From NCBI GenBank assembly GCA_015484715.1, contig WFUY01000339.1, positions 1 through 8,758 of the forward strand: a stretch of DNA of 8,758 bases, given 5' to 3'. Both the position numbers and the translations under genes were made by a program. Under the pieces are notes generated by a model. It had not been told where the DNA came from, did not search any database, and was given only the letters and a program-made list of their open reading frames with translations. The DNA comes from Thermoflexales bacterium (GTDB lineage: Bacteria; Chloroflexota; Anaerolineae; S140-20). Position 1 is the stretch's first letter. Each line of letters starts with the position of its first letter. This document shows, one piece after another, positions 1 to 5,108 of the stretch.

Positions 1-333
1 GTAGAGGCGTTGGCCGTAGGCGCTCAGCCGCAGTTGGGTTTCCCGGAGCAGCGCGGTCGGGGAAGCACCCGGGCGCTCTGCCCTGAGGTCCTCCTGGGCG
101 GCTGCCTGTTCCAGCAGGGAGAGCACCCTCTCCAGGCGGTCGTCCAGGGAGGAGGCGATGAGATGGGCAACGGCCAACCGGCTGTCCAGGCTCTGGCGGA
201 TGCTCCCCTGGACGGCGTATTGGCCGGCCAGCCAGAAGAGGGCGAAGGCGACCAGCAGGCTGACCACCGTCAGCAACTGAAGGTGGCGCTGGAGACCCCA
301 CTGGATCAGCCATCTCCACGCTCGTGCAGCCAT
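1..333 (-). CDS. Membrane-bound sensor protein, N-terminal part (probable sensor histidine kinase); runs off left edge
   Basis: The minus-strand frame from an ATG at 333 stays open for 111 codons to the left edge, so only the N-terminus is seen. Residues 1-17 are basic and Trp-rich (RAWRWLIQWG). Residues 18-37 form one hydrophobic membrane segment (LLTVVSLLVAFALFWLAG). Residues 38-111 look like the start of an extracytoplasmic helical sensor region, with amphipathic helices containing SLDDRLERVLSLLEQAA. This layout (short cytoplasmic tail, membrane helix, dCache-like long helix) is typical of sensor histidine kinases, chemoreceptors and diguanylate cyclases; no catalytic domain is in view, so the class is inferred. 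The start is tentative: a weak GGTGGG lies close upstream, and two in-frame GTG codons precede the ATG. The plus-strand reading frame over the same bases is its shadow. The gene has its own promoter and is separate from the hydrogenase operon. Confidence 0.6.
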   Translation of the reverse strand, partial: MAARAWRWLIQWGLQRHLQLLTVVSLLVAFALFWLAGQYAVQGSIRQSLDSRLAVAHLIASSLDDRLERVLSLLEQAAAQEDLRAERPGASPTALLRETQLRLSAYGQRLY

Positions 334-453
334 CTTCCCACCCACCACCGGGCCGGGAGGCCCCGCCGGTCCCAGCCGCCGGTCCCCGGCCTGCAGAACC
401 CCGAAGCTGCACCGAGAGTAGGGGGCGCTGTCGGGGAGGTCTCGTCACCTCTC

Positions 454-473
454 TTTGTGTATTGTATCACAAA
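454..473. promoter_or_regulatory. CRP/FNR-like palindromic operator over the -10 box
   Basis: TTTGTG (454-459) and CACAAA (468-473) are perfect inverted 6-bp arms around an 8-bp centre. The core reads TGTG-N8-CACA, the spacing used by CRP/FNR-family dimers. The -10 hexamer of the sensor promoter (461-466) lies exactly in its centre, so a bound regulator would be expected to repress. The regulator is not identified. Confidence 0.45.
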
Positions 474-489
474 CGGGGCAGCTTTTCAA
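461..489 (-). promoter_or_regulatory. Sigma70-type promoter of the sensor gene
   Basis: On the minus strand, TTGAAA (489-484) and TACAAT (466-461) are separated by exactly 17 bases, one mismatch each from the -35 and -10 consensus. Transcription would start near 454 and leave a leader of about 120 nt before the ATG at 333. It is the best promoter-like sequence I found in the window, and it stands out as AT-rich in GC-rich surroundings. Confidence 0.7.
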
Positions 490-502
490 TACCCAAAAAA
501 AC

Positions 503-657
503 CGGTGATTACCCATATCTTTGGAGATAGGGAGGCTAGCCGTCCACGAAGGGGGCACGAATACACGAATTAAGGACCGCCTCATCCGTGCATTTGTGAG
601 AAATTCGTGGACGGCCTGCGACGGACCACTCTCTCGCTCACCTGTGGGCAATCACCG
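503..657. repeat. Long imperfect palindrome (possible MITE-like element)
   Basis: The core arms GCCGTCCACGAA (539-550) and TTCGTGGACGGC (604-615) are a perfect 12-bp inverted repeat. The inner flanks also pair imperfectly, through CACGAATACACGAATTAAGG on the left and the complement of CCTCATCCGTGCATTTGTG on the right. Outer arms CGGTGATT (503-510) and AATCACCG (650-657) extend the symmetry, with about 6 bases of offset. A small hairpin with TATCT/AGATA arms (516-529) sits within the left arm. No transposase is present. The size and symmetry suit a non-autonomous repeat, but no target-site duplication is evident. Confidence 0.6.
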
Positions 658-660
658 CCC

Positions 661-695
661 AAAAAAACTTCCGAGGCGAGGACGGCCTCGGAAGT
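661..695 (-). terminator. Rho-independent terminator of the hydrogenase operon
   Basis: Arms ACTTCCGAGGC (667-677) and GCCTCGGAAGT (685-695) are perfectly complementary over 11 bp with a 7-base loop. Read on the minus strand, the stem is followed directly by seven T (667-661, sharing the last stem base). This is a textbook intrinsic terminator for leftward transcription. It lies about 280 nt beyond the stop of the last operon gene and before the sensor promoter, so it insulates the two units. On the plus strand the stem lacks a T-tract. Confidence 0.85.
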
Positions 696-720
696 ACCGC
701 GAAGCCCAAAACCGGCTCGT

Positions 721-785
721 CAACGAATGAGGGAGCGAATCGGCGAATGTCTACACCCATTCGCTGATCCGTCGCCTATTCGTTG
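721..785. repeat. Imperfect hairpin built from CGAAT units
   Basis: The left arm (721-749) and right arm (758-785) pair with few mismatches around an 8-base loop. The innermost GCGAATG/CATTCGC and outermost CAACGAAT/ATTCGTTG segments are perfect. The left arm carries three CGAAT units. Its wording resembles the CACGAAT units of the palindrome at 503-657, so the two may belong to one family of intergenic repeats. Confidence 0.55.
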
Positions 786-842
786 AGGGCCATTCGCTGC
801 CCCTCAAGCAGAAGGTCAAACCATCCCTCTAGGTAACCGTTC

Positions 843-939
843 ACCCTCCCGCAGGTTAGGCGCGTTTCCGACGCGAAACCGTGCTTCAAATAGCCCATCG
901 GGGCTGAAAGCGCCCTTGACCGGTGACCTGCGGGAGGGT
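843..939. repeat. Inverted-repeat element with 14-bp perfect arms
   Basis: ACCCTCCCGCAGGT (843-856) and ACCTGCGGGAGGGT (926-939) are perfect 14-bp inverted repeats about 70 bp apart. Outside them the similarity continues imperfectly (GGTAACCGTTC against the complement of GAATGGATACC). Inside are smaller hairpins, AGCCC-ATCG-GGGCT (892-905) and GTTTC/GAAAC. It starts about 40 bp past the stop of the cyclic-nucleotide-binding gene. No T-tract follows on either strand, so it is not a simple terminator. It may be a small mobile repeat or a structured RNA 3' end. Confidence 0.6.
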
Positions 940-978
940 AGGCTGAATGGATACCCCTCTAGACGAAATCCGATTGGC

Positions 979-1479
979 TCACTCGGCGACGTAGGCCAGG
1001 GACTGGATCCGGGTGTCGCGCAGGCGGTCCCGGATCACCTGGGCGGCCTTCTGCATCATCAGGTAGCCGAAGCGGTGATCTTCCTCAAAGGCTTTGAGCA
1101 GTTGCTTGCAGTCGAAGGCGATCACCCGACAGGGGGTGAGGGCCTTGGCGATGGCGGTGGCCTTGTGAGGGGGCACGATGCCCGACCAGGCGAAGACCTC
1201 ACCCGGCCCGACGGTGCTGATGACCACCTCACGGGTGTGTAACTCACCCGTGAGTTGCCCGGCCAGGGATTGCTCCGCCTCTTGATCGGGCAGTTCAACC
1301 AGGATGGCGACGGCCCCTTCCATGACGACGTAGAAACAGCAGAGGTCTTCCCCTTCGCGGAAGAAGTAGTGCCCTTCCTCCACCGTCACTTCGTCGGCGG
1401 CGCCGGCCAGTGTAACGATGTGCTCGTGTTCCAGGCCGGCGAAAAAGGGATAGCGCCGGATCAATTCCGGTGAGACCAT
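979..1479 (-). CDS. Stand-alone cyclic-nucleotide-binding-fold protein (Crp-like sensor domain, no HTH)
   Basis: The 166-residue protein has the beta-roll of the CAP effector domain. It opens with the family-typical PFFAGL (11-16), followed by a glycine-rich roll (VEEGHYFFREGE, 34-44) and a VVMEGAVAILVE strand (51-62). The phosphate-binding cassette region is GPGEVFAWSG...HKATA (91-109). The Glu after the FG turn and the Arg that normally hold cyclic nucleotide are replaced (FAW and Lys106), so the ligand may not be cAMP or cGMP. The C-terminal helix (136-166) ends without the helix-turn-helix of CRP/FNR regulators. The start is firm: AGGAGG (1490-1485) lies five bases before the ATG. It is the last gene of the operon, 18 bp after the protease gene. 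I infer a regulatory or sensing role tied to the hydrogenase, perhaps through protein contact; direct DNA binding is not supported. Confidence 0.8.
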   Translation of the reverse strand: MVSPELIRRYPFFAGLEHEHIVTLAGAADEVTVEEGHYFFREGEDLCCFYVVMEGAVAILVELPDQEAEQSLAGQLTGELHTREVVISTVGPGEVFAWSGIVPPHKATAIAKALTPCRVIAFDCKQLLKAFEEDHRFGYLMMQKAAQVIRDRLRDTRIQSLAYVAE

Positions 1480-1497
1480 GGTGTCCTCCTGAAGGCT

Positions 1498-2004
1498 CTA
1501 CAGGTCTTGGTCTGTGGCCGGTGAGGAGTCGGTGGGGAGGCCCAGTTCGACCAGCACGGCCCGGGCCACCCGGGGGATGGCCCGGGCGACGGCCGGTGTG
1601 GGCTCCTCGCCGAACTCGGTGACGTTCTCCACCTCGACGGCGTAGATGGTGATCTCCTCGGGCAGGGGCAACCCCATCCGCCGGCCCACCTCCAGCGCGG
1701 TGACCAGAGAGGCATCGTGGGGTGAGGCGATGTGCTGGGTCGGACTGATGGCCTGCAGCTCCTCCAGCGTCAGTCGGTGGGTGGTGCCGGGCCTCCCGTC
1801 GCGGCGGTGGAAGGCGTCCACGAGGATCACCCGTTCGTAGCCTACCATCGCCTCCATCAGCGTCAGCCCTCCGACGCTGACCTGGCGTACTTCGACGGGG
1901 GCATCGGACGGGAGGGCGGCTTTCACCATCTCCGCCACCCGCACGCCCACGCCGTCGTCCCTCAGGATGGGGTTGCCAAGGCCAAGGACCAGCGTTTTTC
2001 GCAT
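1498..2004 (-). CDS. Hydrogenase maturation protease (HybD/HycI/FrcD family)
   Basis: This endopeptidase removes the C-terminal tail of the NiFe large subunit once nickel is inserted. From the ATG at 2004 it has 168 residues. It opens with the family signature LVLGLGNPILRDDGVGVRV, has VILVDA around Asp63, and SPHDASL with His96. By family knowledge Asp17, Asp63 and His96 are the nickel-sensing ligands, close to Glu16, Asp62 and His93 of E. coli HybD. This favours the ATG at 2004. A GTG at 2022 would add six residues (giving 174) and has no clear Shine-Dalgarno, but the GGAGG before the ATG abuts it directly, so the start remains uncertain. It follows the large-subunit gene closely, and its substrate is presumably that protein, which still carries a 29-residue tail. 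The last residues (DSSPATDQDL) are outside the conserved core. Confidence 0.92.
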   Translation of the reverse strand: MRKTLVLGLGNPILRDDGVGVRVAEMVKAALPSDAPVEVRQVSVGGLTLMEAMVGYERVILVDAFHRRDGRPGTTHRLTLEELQAISPTQHIASPHDASLVTALEVGRRMGLPLPEEITIYAVEVENVTEFGEEPTPAVARAIPRVARAVLVELGLPTDSSPATDQDL

Positions 2005-2013
2005 CCTCCGCTC

Positions 2014-2041
2014 GGGCTTCACGCTTCGCGCTTCACGCTTC
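2014..2041 (-). repeat. Four 7-bp tandem units at the mvhA/protease junction
   Basis: Read on the minus strand the units are GAAGCGT, GAAGCGC, GAAGCGT and GAAGCCC, in strict 7-bp register. The array begins inside the last codons of the large-subunit gene, contains its TGA stop, and includes the alternative GTG start of the protease. It matches in period the arrays at 5060-5108 and 7192-7247. Confidence 0.7.
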
Positions 2042-3526
2042 CACGTACTGACTCAACCGCTCTACCACCTTCCCCTCGGCATCCCGGATGATCACCTCCA
2101 GCGGCATCTGGCCCGGCAGGGAGTGGGTGGCGCAGGCGAAGCAGGGATCGTAGGCCCGGAAGGCCATCTCGATCCGGTTCAGCAGCCCGTTGGTGATCAC
2201 CGTGCCCTTCTTGATGAGGGCCTGGGCCGCTTTCTTGATGGACATAGCCATCGGAGCGTAGTTGTTGGTGGTGCCCACGATGAGGTTGACCTTGGTCAAG
2301 ATGCCCCGCTCGTCGGTCCAATAGTGGTGGGTCAGGGTGCCCCGGGGGGCTTCCACGCAGCCTACACCCTCGTCGGGCGTCTCGGTGATGGGGGCACGCA
2401 CGTTGGGGTCGGTGATCTCCGGGTCGGTAATCAGTTCCAGCATCCGCTCGGCGGCATAGAGGAGCTCGATGAGCCGGGCCCAGTGGGTGGCCAGCCGGTA
2501 GTGGATCGGCTGGTAGCGCCCGTTGACCTTCTTGCTGCCCAAGGTCTCGTACATCTTCTCGTAGGCTTCCTGGGCGCGGGGCGTCGCCATCCCGTCGGCC
2601 GCGTTCAGTCGGGCCAGGGGGGTGGCACAGTAGACACCGCTCTCCTTGCCGTCCACGAACCCTTTCCAGCCCACCGCCTTGAGGTAGGGGAACTTGAGGT
2701 AGGTCCAGGGCTCGACGTGCTCGGCCACGTGCTGGGTGTAGTCGCGGGGGTGGTACTTGACGAACTCCTTCCCCTCGGGGTCCACCACCCGGATCATCCC
2801 GTCGTAGAAGTTGACGTGGTTGTTCTCGTCCACCGTGCCCATGTAGTAGGTGCGGTGGGTGTAGGCGTCCGAGAGGATCATATCCACGTATGCCTGGTTG
2901 CCCAGCACCAGGTCCTCGAAGAGGCCGAGGCTGAAGAGGGCGAAGTCCACGTTCTGCCGGGCGATCTCTTCGATCTCCTGCCGCTCCTCCTCGGTGATGG
3001 GCTTGCTCCACCCGCCGGGCAGGCCGGCCACCGGGTGGATGCCTCGGCCCCCGACCATCTCGATGACGTGGTGGTTGCGCTGCCGGCAGGCGATGACCAG
3101 TTTGCCGACCTCGACCCCCACCTTGTGGATCACGCCCAGGATGTTGCGTTCGGCCGGGGGTGCGTCGGGGCCGACGACGAAGTCGGGGCCGCCTAGGGCG
3201 TAGAAGTGGGTAGTGTGGTCGGTGACGTAGAAGGCGCAGTAGAACATCTCCCGCAGCTTCTTGGTCACCGAGGGGGGGGCGACGTGGAAGAGATCGTCCA
3301 GCGCCTTGGTCGAGGCCATGTGGTGGGCCTCTGGGCAAACGCCACAGATGCGGTTGGTGATGCGGGGCATCTCCTCGGCCGGCCGGCCCACGCAGAACTG
3401 CTCAAAGCCCCGCAGCTCGGGGATGATGAAGTAGGCGTTAGCGACGTCCCCGTCGCCGTTGAGGAAGATCTCGATCTTGCCGTGGCCTTCCAGTCGGGTG
3501 ATGGGGTCAATGCTGATCCGTTTCAT
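2033..3526 (-). CDS. mvhA: [NiFe] hydrogenase large subunit, group 3c (MvhA-type)
   Basis: This 497-residue catalytic subunit carries the NiFe(CN)2CO site that splits or forms H2 in the cytoplasm. Near the N-terminus is the ITRLEGHG motif (9-16). The L1 ligand motif is NRICGVCPEAHH with Cys61, Cys64 and His68. The L2 motif is DPCFACATH with Cys462 and Cys465. After His468 come 29 residues beginning SLPGQMPLEV, the tail expected to be cut by the maturation protease encoded next. All four nickel cysteines are present, so the enzyme looks active. Similarity to MvhA of F420-non-reducing hydrogenase, plus the MvhG/MvhD/HdrA neighbours, places it in group 3c. The ATG at 3526 overlaps the mvhG stop as ATGA, indicating translational coupling, and a GGAG lies upstream at suitable distance. 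A second long minus-strand frame over the same bases is only a shadow. Confidence 0.97.
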   Translation of the reverse strand: MKRISIDPITRLEGHGKIEIFLNGDGDVANAYFIIPELRGFEQFCVGRPAEEMPRITNRICGVCPEAHHMASTKALDDLFHVAPPSVTKKLREMFYCAFYVTDHTTHFYALGGPDFVVGPDAPPAERNILGVIHKVGVEVGKLVIACRQRNHHVIEMVGGRGIHPVAGLPGGWSKPITEEERQEIEEIARQNVDFALFSLGLFEDLVLGNQAYVDMILSDAYTHRTYYMGTVDENNHVNFYDGMIRVVDPEGKEFVKYHPRDYTQHVAEHVEPWTYLKFPYLKAVGWKGFVDGKESGVYCATPLARLNAADGMATPRAQEAYEKMYETLGSKKVNGRYQPIHYRLATHWARLIELLYAAERMLELITDPEITDPNVRAPITETPDEGVGCVEAPRGTLTHHYWTDERGILTKVNLIVGTTNNYAPMAMSIKKAAQALIKKGTVITNGLLNRIEMAFRAYDPCFACATHSLPGQMPLEVIIRDAEGKVVERLSQYVEA

Positions 3527-4548
3527 CGGGCCTCTCCTTTCCCGGCACCGTTGCCACCGACGCGGGCCCGCTGGAGCAGGGAGCGGGCCATGCTGAAGCG
3601 ATAGAAGGTGCCGGCCGGGTCCGCCAGCGTCTCCATCACAGCCTCGATCTTCCGCTCCAGTTCCGCTTCATCCTCCTCAGGGGTTCCCACCCCGACGACC
3701 GAGGCGATGGCCGAGAGGATGCGGGCTCCCTGATCCTCGACCCCGTCCAGCGGCCCGTAGCAGCCTCGGCAGCCCATCCCCACGCGGGGACAGAGGGCCC
3801 CGCAGCCACTGCGGGTGGCCGGCCCCAGGCAGACGATCCCTTGCTCCAGCAGACAGAGCTCCGGCTCCGGCGTGATCTCGTAGGGCCGGTAGAAGCGCTC
3901 GATCTGCTTCTCGTGCTTCTCCAGGGGGCACTCGTGGCAGACGGCCACCGTTCCCGCGCCGATGACGGACCCCGGCGGCGGCAGTTCCGCCCCTTGGATG
4001 ACCGCTTCCAGGACGGCCCAGATCTGATGGGGCTCCGGCGGACAGCCGGGGATGTAGTAGTCCACCGGCACTACCTGGTCCAGCGCCTTGACGGTGTTGT
4101 AGAAGGTGGGGATGTGCAACTCCCCTTCCGGCACCTGGGTAACCGGCTGGGGGAGGACCCCGTCGGGGTTGTCCGTGGAGGGGCTCTCCAGGTAGGCAGT
4201 GCGGAGGGTGGCTTCGGCCGTGGTCAGGTTGGAGAGGGCCGGGATGCACCCTTCGTAGGCGCAGGAGCCAAAGGCGACCAGCACCTTCGACTTCTGGCGG
4301 AGCAGGTGGGCCATCTCCTCGTTCTCCGAGGTGCGGATCGCCCCGTTGAAGAGGCAGAGGTCAATGTAGCGGTCGGGGTAGTTCCGCACATCCTCGTACT
4401 TGAAGTCGGCGGCACAGGGCCAGAAGACGATGTCGAAGGCGGCATCCACATCCAAGATCTTGTCGCCGATGTTGAGCACGGCGATCTCGCACCCCCCACA
4501 GGAGGCCGCCCAGTACATAGCGAGTTTGCCCTTTCCCTTCTCGGCCAT
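3523..4548 (-). CDS. mvhG: [NiFe] hydrogenase small subunit, group 3c (MvhG-type)
   Basis: This small subunit takes electrons from the NiFe site through three Fe-S clusters and passes them to MvhD. Proximal-cluster cysteines are seen in SCGGCE (Cys17, Cys20), FGSCAYEGC (Cys96) and IPGCPPEP (Cys169). The C-terminal half supplies further ligands in CHECPLEKH (Cys204, Cys207), Cys232, Cys240, SGCGALCP (Cys249, Cys253) and GCRGCYGP (Cys260, Cys263), suited to two more cubanes. No Tat signal peptide is present, as expected for a cytoplasmic group 3 enzyme. I chose the ATG at 4548 (341 residues) because GGAGG (4560-4556) lies 7 bases upstream. A GTG at 4554, overlapping the mvhD stop as GTGA, would add two residues but is only one base from the same GGAGG. 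The last 20 or so residues (RARVGGNGAGKGEAR) look like an unstructured tail. Confidence 0.95.
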   Translation of the reverse strand: MAEKGKGKLAMYWAASCGGCEIAVLNIGDKILDVDAAFDIVFWPCAADFKYEDVRNYPDRYIDLCLFNGAIRTSENEEMAHLLRQKSKVLVAFGSCAYEGCIPALSNLTTAEATLRTAYLESPSTDNPDGVLPQPVTQVPEGELHIPTFYNTVKALDQVVPVDYYIPGCPPEPHQIWAVLEAVIQGAELPPPGSVIGAGTVAVCHECPLEKHEKQIERFYRPYEITPEPELCLLEQGIVCLGPATRSGCGALCPRVGMGCRGCYGPLDGVEDQGARILSAIASVVGVGTPEEDEAELERKIEAVMETLADPAGTFYRFSMARSLLQRARVGGNGAGKGEAR

Positions 4549-4550
4549 CG

Positions 4551-5036
4551 TCACACCTCCTCCGCCACCGGCGCGGCCTGCTGCGGGAGGGGGGACGGCC
4601 GGTGGCCGTCACCGCTCAGCACCGTCTCCCGCCAGCGCAGAGGACCCAGCGCCCGCAGTTGTTCCGTCATCCGGTCTACCGCCTCCGCCAGCACGTTCCC
4701 CTCGGAGGCCGAGGCCCAGATCAGTTGGACCCGCTCCTCTTCCACACCCAACTGGCGCAGCAGGCGCTTGAGCAGGATGTAGCGGCGCAGGGCCTTGATG
4801 TTGCCCTCCACGTAGTGACACTCGCCCGGGTGACAGCCGGCGATGAGAACCCCGTCGGCCCCTTCCCGCAGCGCCTTGAGCACGAACTGGGGATCCACCC
4901 GCCCGCTGCACATCACCCGGATGGGGCGCATGTTGGGCGCGTAGTGGAGGCGGGAGGTGCCGGCCAGGTCAGCAGCCCGGTAGGAGCACCAGTTGCACAG
5001 AAACCCCACGATCACGGGTTCGTATCTCTCGCTCAT
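4551..5036 (-). CDS. mvhD: Hydrogenase-Hdr linking [2Fe-2S] protein (MvhD/FlpD-type)
   Basis: MvhD-type proteins wire the hydrogenase small subunit to HdrA. The 161-residue product has the family cysteines in FLCNWCSY (Cys14, Cys17), RVMCSGRVDP (Cys43) and GCHPGECHY (Cys68, Cys73), where four or five cysteines hold a [2Fe-2S] cluster. The helical part YILLKRLLRQLGVEEERVQLIWASASEG (86-113, read in pieces) is also typical. The C-terminal 30 residues (from about PLRWRETV on) are a Pro/Ala-rich extension beyond the usual core of about 140 residues. The ATG at 5036 has a GGAG about eight bases upstream. The stop almost touches the mvhG start, and the position directly after hdrA fits its physical role in the MvhADG-Hdr complex. 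Confidence 0.94.
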   Translation of the reverse strand: MSERYEPVIVGFLCNWCSYRAADLAGTSRLHYAPNMRPIRVMCSGRVDPQFVLKALREGADGVLIAGCHPGECHYVEGNIKALRRYILLKRLLRQLGVEEERVQLIWASASEGNVLAEAVDRMTEQLRALGPLRWRETVLSGDGHRPSPLPQQAAPVAEEV

Positions 5037-5059
5037 CGTTCACTCTCCTGATTCAGACC

Positions 5060-5108
5060 GCTTGCGTGGTGCGTGTTCCGTGGCGCGTGTCGCGTTTACG
5101 CCTCACGC
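5060..5108 (-). repeat. Seven degenerate 7-bp units in the hdrA/mvhD gap
   Basis: On the minus strand the sequence divides into GCGTGAG, GCGTAAA, CGCGACA, CGCGCCA, CGGAACA, CGCACCA and CGCAAGC. The middle units follow the pattern CG-N3-CA. The first unit contains the TGA stop of hdrA, and the array fills most of the 66-bp gap before mvhD. Confidence 0.6.

Larger units (their letters stand above)
334..978. other. Gene-free stretch between the sensor gene and the hydrogenase operon
   Basis: This 645-bp interval separates two minus-strand transcription units. I found no convincing protein gene in it. It contains, left to right: the leader and promoter of the sensor gene, a long imperfect palindrome, an intrinsic terminator facing left, a second imperfect hairpin, and a third inverted-repeat element just after the last operon gene. 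A 40-codon minus-strand frame (898-776) is possible but has no ribosome site and spans one arm of the third element. Confidence 0.7.

Noticed and set aside
512..532. Second candidate terminator: hairpin with TATCT/AGATA arms near a T7 run (minus strand 501-495)
   Set aside because: The T-tract is about 10 bases away from the stem rather than adjacent, so it does not fit an intrinsic terminator; the one at 661-695 does.
10..573. 187-residue plus-strand reading frame
   Set aside because: It lies opposite the sensor gene start, its promoter and the palindrome, has no recognisable domain, and the minus-strand frame gives a clear membrane protein.
445..651. 68-residue minus-strand frame through the palindrome
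   Set aside because: It spans the inverted repeat and the sensor promoter, has no ribosome site, and the peptide has no family resemblance that I can see.
881..910. CRISPR-repeat-like stretch (GCTTCAAATAGCCC...GGGGCTGAAAG)
   Set aside because: It has a CRISPR-like stem and a GAAAG end, but only one copy exists in the window and there are no spacers or cas genes. It is better explained as the inner hairpin of the 843-939 element.
1967..3196. 409-residue plus-strand frame opposite the large-subunit gene
   Set aside because: Gly/Val/His-rich shadow of mvhA, which has all catalytic motifs on the minus strand.
2019..3338. 439-residue minus-strand frame overlapping mvhA in another phase
   Set aside because: Low-complexity Arg/Pro/Gly-rich product typical of an off-frame reading of GC-rich coding DNA.
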